Origin: Psychrobacter sp. PG1
Lineage (GTDB): Bacteria; Pseudomonadota; Gammaproteobacteria; Pseudomonadales; Moraxellaceae
NCBI RefSeq assembly: GCF_014897815.1
Contig: NZ_JABUZG010000061.1
Coordinates: 20,824 to 84,823, forward strand
Length of the DNA stretch: 64,000 nucleotides
Reading direction: 5' to 3'
Made by a program: the position numbers and the translations under genes. The notes below the pieces were generated by a model. The model saw only the letters and a list, made by a program, of their open reading frames with translations, ran no database searches and had not been told where the DNA came from. Every line of letters starts with the position of its first letter. Positions within the stretch are counted from its first letter, which is position 1. Below are positions 57,381 through 64,000 of the stretch, one piece after another.

Positions 57381-58058
57381 TTAACCTTTCAGCTTAGTGA
57401 TTAAGCGCTTGGCAGCTTCCTCTGATGACGCTGGGTTTTGTCCCGTAATCAGCAAGCCATCTTCGACCACAAATGATTCCCAATCAGCGGCTTTTTCATA
57501 GTTACCACCATTGGCTTTTAGTGCATCTTCTACTAAGAATGGCACGACATCTGTTAGACCAACGGCGTCTTCTTCTGAATTGGTAAAGCCAGTCACTGTT
57601 TTGCCTTTGACTAAATACTCACCGTCAATTTTGACATTTTTAAGAGCGGCTGGAGAATGACAAACAAAGGCGACAGGTTTGTCTTGTTTGACAAACGTCT
57701 CAATCAAATTGATCGAATTTTTATCAACTGCCAAGTCCCATAGTGGACCATGACCGCCTGGATAAAAGACTGAATCAAAATCTTCAGCGTTCATATCAGC
57801 GAGTTTTTCAGTATTGGCAAGATGCTTTTGAGCATCGCTGTCTTCTTTAAAGCGCTTGGTATCTTTCGTTTGCGTGTCTTCAGTATCGCTGCTCGGATCA
57901 AGCGGTGGCTGCCCGCCAGCAGGAGAAGCAAGTGTCACATTGACGCCCGCATCGATAAAAGCGTAATAAGGCGCGGCAAATTCTTCTAGCCAAAAGCCCG
58001 TTTTTTTGCCAGTATCGCCCAACTTATCATGTGAGGTTAGTACCATTAAAATATTCAT
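57381..58058 (-). CDS. DJ-1/PfpI family, Hsp31-like glyoxalase/amidotransferase-fold protein
   Basis: 225 aa. The N-terminus MNILMVLTSHD is followed by the family Glu in WLEEFAAPYYAF (Glu25/26). The nucleophile elbow is FVCHSPAA (Cys133, His134), giving the Cys-His-Glu triad of the Hsp31/glyoxalase III branch. Members detoxify methylglyoxal without glutathione or act as chaperones. The context with aldehyde and electrophile enzymes fits that. It lies 47 bp upstream of the GST gene and 219 bp downstream of the CurA-like gene. Chaperone versus glyoxalase function cannot be decided. Confidence 0.85.
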   Translation of the reverse strand: MNILMVLTSHDKLGDTGKKTGFWLEEFAAPYYAFIDAGVNVTLASPAGGQPPLDPSSDTEDTQTKDTKRFKEDSDAQKHLANTEKLADMNAEDFDSVFYPGGHGPLWDLAVDKNSINLIETFVKQDKPVAFVCHSPAALKNVKIDGEYLVKGKTVTGFTNSEEDAVGLTDVVPFLVEDALKANGGNYEKAADWESFVVEDGLLITGQNPASSEEAAKRLITKLKG

Positions 58059-58277
58059 AATCGTCCTTATTTATTATTAATGTTGTCTTTAAATCATGGA
58101 TTGTTAGCAGTCATGCTTAATTAATCATCTGTAATCAATATGAGTATTTGCAATGACTGCTAGCGGTATTCATAGAACAGTATTCATGGTTGAGAGGTCA
58201 TTTTCAGTGGTTGTCTTAGCAAGTTATGTTGTTAAGTCGTTATTTGCGATTCAACCAACTGATAACCATTGGTTCTG

Positions 58278-59327
58278 TTATTCAACCTCAGAAACTTTAA
58301 CCACTGTTTTACCGAAGTTATCGCCATTTAGCATGCGAACAAAGGCATTTGGTGCATCGTCTAAGCCTTCAGCGATATATTCTTTGGTTTTAACATCGCC
58401 TGACTCGACCCATTTGCTCATGGTTTTTAAGAATTCTGGGAAGTGATCGCCATATTCTTCAAAAATAATAAAACCTTTGATGGTGAGACGACGGCTTAGA
58501 ATGTTGCCCATTAATACGCCTAGACGATCTTTACCATCAGGTAGCTCAGTGGCGTTGTATTGCGAGACCAGACCACAGACTGGGATACGTGCATGCGCAT
58601 TTAATAATGGCATAACGGCATCAAATACTTTGCCACCGACGTTTTCGTAATAGATATCGATGCCATCTGGGCAAGCCGCTTTTAATTGCTCGGCAAAGTC
58701 ATCCGCTTTATGGTCAATACAGACATCAAAGCCTAGCTCATTGACAGCAAAGTCACATTTTTCCTTGCCACCAGCCACACCAACGGTACGTAAGCCATAT
58801 TGGTTGCCAACTTGACCTACCGTTGCACCAACGGGCCCCGTTGCGGCAGCGACGACCAAAGTTTCTCCTTTTTGCGGCTTACCGATGTCGGTCAAACCCA
58901 TGTAACCGGTAAAGCCTGGCATACCTAGTACGCCTAAACCATAAGATGGATTTGACATGTTTTTGTCAAGCTTTAAGACGCCTTCGCCATCACTGACGCT
59001 ATAGTCTTGCCAGCCTGAGTTTGAGACCACTAAGTCACCCACAGCAAATTTGTCGATATTGGATTCAACGACTTGGGCAACCGTGCCACCCATCATGACA
59101 TCACCCACTTCTAGCGGATCAGCATAGCTTTTCGCATCGCTCATACGTCCACGCATGTATGGGTCTAATGATAAGTAAACGGTACGCAGCAGCATTTCAT
59201 TGTTATTTGGCGATGGGATATCGCTGGTTACCATGTCAAAGTTTTCAGCTTTTGGCTCACCTGTTGGACGGCTTGCCAATTTAATTTGACGGTTTGTTTT
59301 TTGATTTTGTTGTTTATCAAAGCTCAT
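58278..59327 (-). CDS. NADP-dependent MDR-family oxidoreductase, CurA/leukotriene B4 dehydrogenase-like
   Basis: 349 aa, zinc-free MDR. N-terminal RQIKLASRPTGEPKAENF is followed by LSLDPYMRGRM, typical of CurA and prostaglandin/LTB4 reductases. The nucleotide-binding part is AAATGPVGATVGQVG, then GVAGGKEKCDF and YYENVGGKVFDAVMPLL, and the FIIFEEY stretch. These enzymes reduce alpha,beta-unsaturated carbonyls with NADPH. There is no zinc-ligand pattern (GHE). It sits between the alcohol dehydrogenase and DJ-1-like genes on the same strand, in keeping with an electrophile-response unit. Confidence 0.92.
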   Translation of the reverse strand: MSFDKQQNQKTNRQIKLASRPTGEPKAENFDMVTSDIPSPNNNEMLLRTVYLSLDPYMRGRMSDAKSYADPLEVGDVMMGGTVAQVVESNIDKFAVGDLVVSNSGWQDYSVSDGEGVLKLDKNMSNPSYGLGVLGMPGFTGYMGLTDIGKPQKGETLVVAAATGPVGATVGQVGNQYGLRTVGVAGGKEKCDFAVNELGFDVCIDHKADDFAEQLKAACPDGIDIYYENVGGKVFDAVMPLLNAHARIPVCGLVSQYNATELPDGKDRLGVLMGNILSRRLTIKGFIIFEEYGDHFPEFLKTMSKWVESGDVKTKEYIAEGLDDAPNAFVRMLNGDNFGKTVVKVSEVE

Positions 59328-59467
59328 TATCAGATTCCTTTTCTATTTATTGATTTTAAGATTCTATTGATTTTAATATTTACTGGTGAATGGAGTAGTT
59401 GCTCAGCACTGAGTAACTACTATAAATAGCATAACAATATGTGTTTCTTATTACGGTGGTGTTTTTA

Positions 59468-60688
59468 TTAAGCAGCTTTGCTACTAATAGCACGTTGTAG
59501 AATACGACGTGACACTTCTAAATCATTGTTGCTGTGCTCACCTAACTGAACCATGTTGTGCGCTTCAAGCTGCTTGATAATTGGGTCAATAGCTGACGCA
59601 TCAAGTTCTGCATCTTCTAAACTGACGGGCAAGCCAAGGTCGCGGAAGAAGTTTTCGGTACGGACAATAGCGGCTTCAATGACAGCGTCTTCGTCTTGAT
59701 GGGTATCATCAAGCGTAATATTCCAGACATTATGTGCATATTGAAGTAGTTTCTCTTTTTTGCTGTCTTTCAACTCGCGCATTACTGAGGGTAATAAAAT
59801 GGTTAGGGTGCGGGCATGATCGATGCTGTGTAACGAGGTTAGCTCATGACCGATCATATGTGTCGTCCAGTCTTGCGGTACGCCTGCACCGATTAGACCA
59901 TTGAGTGCCATGGTCGCTGTCCACATAATATTCTTACGAGTTTCTAAGTTTTCTGGATCTTGTTTAACGATACGACCTTCATCAATGAGGATTTTCAGCA
60001 AGCTCTCAGCAAAGGCATCTTGCACTTTTGCATTGACTGGATACGTTAGGTACTGTTCCATGACATGGACAAAGGCATCCGCAACACCATTCATCACTTG
60101 ACGCTCAGGTAATGTCAGTGTTTTGATTGGATCTAATATTGAGAATTTAGGGAAGGCAAGTGCGTTGCCAAATGGTAGCTTAGCTTGACGTTCACTATAA
60201 TTGATGACGCCGCCTGAGTTCATCTCAGAGCCAGTGGCTGGAATGGTCAAAACAGCACCCAAATCGATGGCAGAATCAATGTCTCTGCAATAGCTGGTTA
60301 GTGCATTCCATGCTTGTTCGCGTGAGACAGTCGTGCCATCTTCTTCAGTAAGTGACGATACCAATGCCACAAATTTGCTACCATCAATGACTGAGCCGCC
60401 ACCGACCGCTAGCAAAAAGTCAATATTGTGCTCATTGACCATGTCTGCAGCTTTTAAAAGAGTCGTGAATTCTGGATTGGCTTCAATACCACCAAATTCG
60501 AATACGGTACGTGTACCGCTCGCAGCCAAGGCTTCTTTTACTTCGTCTAGCGTACCTGTGCGCTGTGCCGAACCGCCACCATAAGTGATAAGTACACGGG
60601 CATCAGTCGGTACCAATTCCGATAGTTGTTTGATTTGACCTTCACCAAAGACGATACGTACTGGATTGTAATATTGGAAGTTATTCAT
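59468..60688 (-). CDS. Iron-containing alcohol dehydrogenase (YqhD-like)
   Basis: 406 aa from the ATG at 60688, with AGGAA a few bases upstream; the frame continues further but without a site. NADP-binding GGGSVIDGSKF, metal region MNGVADAFVHVMEQYL and DWTTHMIGHELTSLHSIDHARTL, containing His residues that bind the catalytic metal. YqhD-type enzymes reduce short and lipid-derived aldehydes with NADPH and are expressed in electrophile stress. The NemR-like operator at 60794-60808 is about 106 bp upstream. It heads the unit reading through CurA-like, DJ-1-like and GST genes. Confidence 0.93.
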   Translation of the reverse strand: MNNFQYYNPVRIVFGEGQIKQLSELVPTDARVLITYGGGSAQRTGTLDEVKEALAASGTRTVFEFGGIEANPEFTTLLKAADMVNEHNIDFLLAVGGGSVIDGSKFVALVSSLTEEDGTTVSREQAWNALTSYCRDIDSAIDLGAVLTIPATGSEMNSGGVINYSERQAKLPFGNALAFPKFSILDPIKTLTLPERQVMNGVADAFVHVMEQYLTYPVNAKVQDAFAESLLKILIDEGRIVKQDPENLETRKNIMWTATMALNGLIGAGVPQDWTTHMIGHELTSLHSIDHARTLTILLPSVMRELKDSKKEKLLQYAHNVWNITLDDTHQDEDAVIEAAIVRTENFFRDLGLPVSLEDAELDASAIDPIIKQLEAHNMVQLGEHSNNDLEVSRRILQRAISSKAA

Positions 60689-60793
60689 AGTATTCCTAAA
60701 ATCATTAAATATTTGTGTTGGACGTATTGGGTGCAAAAATCTCAGTGGCAAATTAGCCTTTCGTTTTTACAACTGTGGGCATTGTACATTAAA

Positions 60794-60808
60794 TAGACCA
60801 GTCGTCTA
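60794..60808. promoter_or_regulatory. NemR-like operator upstream of the alcohol dehydrogenase
   Basis: TAGACCAGTCGTCTA, inverted half-sites TAGAC/GTCTA with a 5-bp spacer. The identical 15-mer recurs at 61734-61748 (16 identical bases with the following G). It resembles the E. coli NemR box TAGACCnnnnGGTCTA but is one base shorter. Confidence 0.75.
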
Positions 60809-60896
60809 GTAATTTTTACAAAACTCTCTTATAACTCAATTTTTTGCTTTAGATATAGGGAAGTATAAATGGCTAAAAAGCGTTTAACGCACGAAA

Positions 60897-61499
60897 TTAG
60901 CGTCCCAATTGAGAAGTAGTCATCTGCCATACTTCTGCAAGCGGTGTATTGGTTTGGCTAATCTTGGCGATTAAACTGGCACCAAGCCAAGCAAAATACC
61001 AACGTTTGGCCATGCTCTCGGCCGCGATATTGTCAGGTTGTGGTACAGAGTCATCCGCCCAGCCTGCTTTGATTTGTTCGGCAAGCCAACTGATGGTCTG
61101 CTGATAACCAGCATTCAGTGCGATGCGCATAGGTTCAGACAGATCTGCAACCTCAGCGCTGAGCTTAACCACCAAGCACTTTTCATGATCACAGCCATTT
61201 TGCTGGGTGTCATACCAGCTTTGAAAGTAATCATAAATCTTTTGCTGAGCATTAACTTTTTGACGACCAATGGCGTCTAAGCGTATCTTATAGTCAGTGA
61301 AATAATGACTGATGATAGCTTCACCGAACGCTTCCTTTGAGGCAAAATAATGGTAAAAAGAGCCTTTAGGAATACCGGCTGTGTCTAGTATTTGTTTGAT
61401 ACCGACGGCAGTAAAACCTTTTTTGGAAATCAGTTGATAGCCTGTTTCTAACAGATGCGTTTTGGTATCTGGTGGGATTGTGGTTGAGGCCGCAGACAT
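60897..61499 (-). CDS. nemR: TetR-family repressor, NemR homolog
   Basis: 200 aa. The helix-turn-helix region is GIKQILDTAGIPKGSFYHYFASKEAFG (32-59), nearly identical in the core to E. coli NemR. The stretch KCLVVKLSAEVADLSEPMR (107-125) aligns with NemR GCLTVKLSAEVCDLSEDMR, so Cys108 corresponds to redox-sensing Cys106, and Lys179 in LGASLIAKIS corresponds to Lys175, the partner in the reversible sulfenamide link in NemR. It should repress until oxidants or electrophiles (bleach, methylglyoxal, N-ethylmaleimide type) modify the Cys. It is transcribed toward the alcohol dehydrogenase, with an operator on either side of it. GGAGG precedes the start at 12-14 bp, a long spacing. Confidence 0.88.
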   Translation of the reverse strand: MSAASTTIPPDTKTHLLETGYQLISKKGFTAVGIKQILDTAGIPKGSFYHYFASKEAFGEAIISHYFTDYKIRLDAIGRQKVNAQQKIYDYFQSWYDTQQNGCDHEKCLVVKLSAEVADLSEPMRIALNAGYQQTISWLAEQIKAGWADDSVPQPDNIAAESMAKRWYFAWLGASLIAKISQTNTPLAEVWQMTTSQLGR

Positions 61500-61718
61500 A
61501 ATGGTAATGTCCTCCTATATTTTTTATGAATGTATTTCAGAGATAAGGTATGGCGAATAATGCTACTTAGCGCGCTATTAACAATTATTCATGATACTTT
61601 CTATGGGTCGATGCAGATTTTTATCGTTGCTTATAATGAGTGCTTATTGTCAGGGTTGATATGGTCACGTTACGTTTTTTCAACAATACTTGCTGACAAA
61701 ATACGCTTATTTGTATGA

Positions 61719-61748
61719 GGTCTATGGTAGCATTAGACCAGTCGTCTA
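61719..61748. promoter_or_regulatory. NemR-like operator upstream of the aldehyde dehydrogenase
   Basis: TAGACCAGTCGTCTA at 61734-61748, identical to 60794-60808. A further inverted pair, GGTCTA (61719-61724) and TAGACC (61734-61739), lies beside it and may hold a second dimer. The 406-bp region 61500-61905 has no gene. Confidence 0.75.
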
Positions 61749-61905
61749 GCAAGTTTCGTTTTGATGTGCTTAATCAAATGTCGCGAGCGCAGGCTATTTA
61801 ATATAAATAACTGTGTTAAGGGTTATTTTTTATCTGCCTCAATTTGCTAGCCATACTGTTTTATTGACAACCAACATAACATCCATAAAATAAATGAGAA
61901 GAATT

Positions 61906-63396
61906 ATGTTAACTGATACCGATAATACCAAAGCCAATGCCTATAATGATTTCCACCTCCAGTACATTGCAGGGGAATGGCAAAGCGGTCAAGATGATAG
62001 CGTCAATACCAACACCAACCCCTACAATGGCGATACACTTGTAAAGATTCAGCAGGCGACAGAAGCACAGCTTAATGAAGCTTATCAAGCAGCAAGTGCG
62101 GCACAAAAAGAGTGGGCACAGCAAACGCCAGCGACACGAGCAGGTGTACTATATAAAGTGGTTGAGATTTTAGATCAGCGCCAAGATGAAATCGTCGATT
62201 GGCTCATTAAAGAGTCGGGCAGTACCCGTGTTAAAGCCATGGTGGAGTTTGCTGCTACCCGCGGCATTACCCTTGAGGCTGCGACTTTCCCCAGTCGTGT
62301 ACATGGCGAGATTCGTCCATCTAACACCCCTGGCAAAGAAAACTTTGTTTACCGTGAGCCCATCGGTGTCGTCGCTGTCATTAGTCCGTGGAACTTTCCA
62401 TTACATTTGACCCAACGTTCTATTGCACCAGCCTTAGCACTTGGTAACGCTGTGGTACTCAAGCCTGCGAGTGATACTCCAGTGACTGGTGGTTTGCTGC
62501 TAGCAAAAGTATTCGAAGAAGCAGGTTTGCCAAAAGGCTTGCTCAACGTGGTGGTTGGCTCAGGCAAAGAGATAGGAGATGCGATCGTTGAACACAAAAC
62601 CCCAAGCTTTGTATCATTTACTGGCTCTACTTCAGTCGGTAAGCGCATTGGCGAGTTGGCTAATGGCGGCGACTACATTAAACAAGTAGCGCTTGAGTTG
62701 GGTGGTAACAGTCCATTTGTGGTACTAAAAGACGCTGATATTGAGCAAGCGGTCAAAGCAGCCGCCTTTGGGAAGTTCTTACATCAAGGTCAAATCTGTA
62801 TTGCTATCAATCGTATTATCGTTGAAGACGAGATTTATGATGACTTTGTTGAGCGTTTCTTGGCACACGTTAAAACGTTAAATGTCGGCGATCCGAGCAA
62901 ACAAGACACGGCGGTTGGTCCGATTATTAACAAAAAACAAGTCGAATCGTTGAAAGAGAAAATCGCTAATGCGCAGCAAGAAGGTGCAAAAATGATACTA
63001 AGTGGTGAGATTAAAGGACAAGTTGTACCGCCGCATATCTTTACTGAAGTGACGCGCGAGATGGATTTGTCACGTAATGAGGTATTTGGACCATTGGTCG
63101 GTATCATTCGTGCCAAAGATGAAGATGATGCGTTATCGATCGCCAATGACTCAATGTTTGGTCTGTCGAGTGCGGTATTTACAAAAGATATGGCAAAAGG
63201 CATACGCTTTGCTCGCGGTATCAGAGCAGGCATGACACATATTAATGATATTTCAGTCAATGATGAAAGTAACTTACCATTCGGTGGCGAGAAAAACTCA
63301 GGTATTGGTCGTTTTAACGGTGAGTGGGTGCTAGAAGAGTTTACTAGAACGCACTGGATATCTATGCAACATGAGCCACGCGAGTATCCGTTTTAA
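61906..63396 (+). CDS. Aldehyde dehydrogenase, NAD(P)-dependent
   Basis: 496 aa from the ATG at 61906, with GAGAAG 4-5 bp upstream, rather than the ATG at 61894 that overlaps the site. ALDH motifs: VISPWNFPL, the catalytic Glu in [19 protein letters not shown], the catalytic Cys in GQICIAINR and [10 protein letters not shown]. The wording is nearest to benzaldehyde/vanillin-type dehydrogenases. It oxidises aldehydes to carboxylic acids. It has its own operator and lies divergent from nemR, and it ends in a strong terminator at 63441. Confidence 0.95.
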   Translation: MLTDTDNTKANAYNDFHLQYIAGEWQSGQDDSVNTNTNPYNGDTLVKIQQATEAQLNEAYQAASAAQKEWAQQTPATRAGVLYKVVEILDQRQDEIVDWLIKESGSTRVKAMVEFAATRGITLEAATFPSRVHGEIRPSNTPGKENFVYREPIGVVAVISPWNFPLHLTQRSIAPALALGNAVVLKPASDTPVTGGLLLAKVFEEAGLPKGLLNVVVGSGKEIGDAIVEHKTPSFVSFTGSTSVGKRIGELANGGDYIKQVALELGGNSPFVVLKDADIEQAVKAAAFGKFLHQGQICIAINRIIVEDEIYDDFVERFLAHVKTLNVGDPSKQDTAVGPIINKKQVESLKEKIANAQQEGAKMILSGEIKGQVVPPHIFTEVTREMDLSRNEVFGPLVGIIRAKDEDDALSIANDSMFGLSSAVFTKDMAKGIRFARGIRAGMTHINDISVNDESNLPFGGEKNSGIGRFNGEWVLEEFTRTHWISMQHEPREYPF

Positions 63397-63440
63397 GCGA
63401 TGTATATTTTCAATGCTCTAAATTGAAGTTTTAATAATAA

Positions 63441-63469
63441 AAAAGCCTGCAAATAAGCGGGCTTTTTTT
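63441..63469. terminator. Bidirectional terminator between the ALDH gene and the 76-aa gene
   Basis: AAAAGCCTGC pairs with GCGGGCTTTT (one G-T pair) around AAATAA, then T7. A-run on the other side, so it also serves the convergent gene. Confidence 0.92.
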
Positions 63470-63490
63470 ATGGGAACGTTGAAAGTGTGA

Positions 63491-63721
63491 TTATTTAAGG
63501 TGAAAGCCTAGCAAGTCTTGTATCTCCTCGACGGTCATATGTCTAACGAGCGCCTGATCTTCTACCGACAGGCGATTGGTGTGTTCTTTTATCATAGTAT
63601 GGATACTACGAGCGACCTCAGAGGTGCTAGCATAATACATTTGCGGCTCTTCTTTGGTGAGTTTCATCAAAAACTTATCGATGATTTTGCGCTTTTCATG
63701 GGAAGCGTGTTCTTGAGTCAT
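63491..63721 (-). CDS. Small protein of unknown function
   Basis: 76 aa. It starts MTQEHASHEKRKIID with AGGAGAATGTC before the ATG, a good ribosome-binding site. It is helical, charged, with EEPQMYYASTSEVARSIHTMIKEH and a hydrophobic C-terminal end MTVEEIQDLLGFHLK. No signal peptide and no cysteine. I do not recognise the family; it could be a small helical regulator. It is convergent with the ALDH gene, and a shared terminator lies between. Confidence 0.7.
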   Translation of the reverse strand: MTQEHASHEKRKIIDKFLMKLTKEEPQMYYASTSEVARSIHTMIKEHTNRLSVEDQALVRHMTVEEIQDLLGFHLK

Positions 63722-63876
63722 GACATTCTCCTAGTTATAAACCATCTAAGCAGTCAGCTCAGTGATAGTCAATGCTTATGGCTAGTATAACGCAGATAAC
63801 AACGAGGATAGCGACTTAAGTTGAACGGGTAACACGCTCTATACTGTGTGTCACATTCTAAAATATTATCATCTAG

Positions 63877-63917
63877 CGCCTGATATCCACGTCCTTCTAG
63901 GGCGTGGATATCAGGCG
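63877..63917. mobile_element. Hairpin, probable left end of an IS200/IS605-type element
   Basis: A perfect 15-bp stem (CGCCTGATATCCACG with CGTGGATATCAGGCG) and an 11-nt loop that can extend the stem by CC/GG pairs. IS200/IS605 elements have subterminal hairpins, and a TnpB-like start follows at 63984. The 262-bp region 63722-63983 has no other gene. Element boundaries cannot be set from the window. Confidence 0.5.
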
Positions 63918-63948
63918 TCAACCGTTGTCACCTAAGATTGAACATACC

Positions 63949-63977
63949 TTGATAACCAAATACATTGAGATCATAAT
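63949..63977 (+). promoter_or_regulatory. Promoter-like pair just before the tnpB start
   Basis: TTGATA (63949-63954), a 17-bp spacer and CATAAT (63972-63977). The ATG at 63984 begins seven bases after the -10, where transcription would start. Confidence 0.45.
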
Positions 63978-63983
63978 TACCCC

Positions 63984-64000
63984 ATGAAAACGCTCAAACT
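63984..64000 (+). CDS. Partial TnpB-like transposon protein (first codons only)
   Basis: ATG AAA ACG CTC AAA CT, giving Met-Lys-Thr-Leu-Lys-(Leu). TnpB proteins of the IS200/IS605 family often begin MKTLKLRI in this group of bacteria, and a hairpin of the right kind lies 67 bp upstream. Only 17 bases are in the window, so this is a prediction from the start and context. TnpB is an RNA-guided nuclease tied to the element's omega RNA. Confidence 0.4.

Overview
The window looks like a chromosomal segment of a gammaproteobacterium of the family Moraxellaceae, most likely Psychrobacter. The reasons are the AT-rich intergenic DNA, the flavour of the proteins (for example a SelO ending in Cys-Ser-Ser, PduO-type adenosyltransferase, split EmrB/EmrA pair) and the lack of any phage or plasmid backbone. 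This assignment is inference from gene content; no rRNA is present to confirm it.

Layout. 1-4965: a minus-strand operon with a YnjB/YnjC-type ABC importer behind a fusion of a TVP38/DedA-like membrane domain to a mercuric-reductase-like flavoenzyme. 5-8.5 kb: small housekeeping and stress genes (DoxX, DUF2058, tandem universal stress protein, double cupin). 8.7-27.7 kb: an iron and heme acquisition island. It holds two TonB-dependent siderophore receptors, two siderophore-interacting flavoproteins (one with a HugZ/DUF2470-like front), a PepSY-type inner-membrane reductase, a PvdE/YojI-type exporter, an HmuY-like heme lipoprotein, a heme receptor and a complete hmuSTUV set. Near-consensus Fur boxes lie in the promoter regions of both siderophore receptors, the heme receptor/hmuS divergent region and the second flavoprotein.

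28.0-31.4 kb: a MacAB/DevABC-like adaptor-permease-ATPase operon. 31.8-41.4 kb: NAD-malic enzyme, a CAU-anticodon tRNA (probably Ile2), a C-terminal short-chain dehydrogenase relic, a tRNA nucleotidyltransferase, NADP-malic enzyme MaeB, SelO and a fatty-acid desaturase. 41.6-52.6 kb: core genes (ugpQ, a lipoprotein, cob adenosyltransferase, cysS, an MscS-family channel, guaB, glmM, pdxH). 52.6-56.2 kb: lipoprotein and EmrAB-like efflux. 56.7-63.4 kb: an electrophile/aldehyde detoxification cluster (GST, DJ-1/Hsp31-like, CurA-like reductase, iron alcohol dehydrogenase, NemR-like TetR repressor, aldehyde dehydrogenase). It carries two identical 16-bp operators, one on each side of the repressor gene. 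The right edge appears to enter an IS200/IS605-type element: a long hairpin followed by the first codons of a TnpB-like gene.

Two intergenic palindromes of 107 and 108 bp share TATAGTC...GAC(T)(A/G)TA ends and look like diverged members of one MITE-like family. The most interesting points are the NemR-like regulon with conserved redox residues, the composite heme system built on HmuY, the membrane-flavoenzyme fusion, a Fur box in front of a compact possible small RNA upstream of maeB, and the apparently leaderless tnpB.
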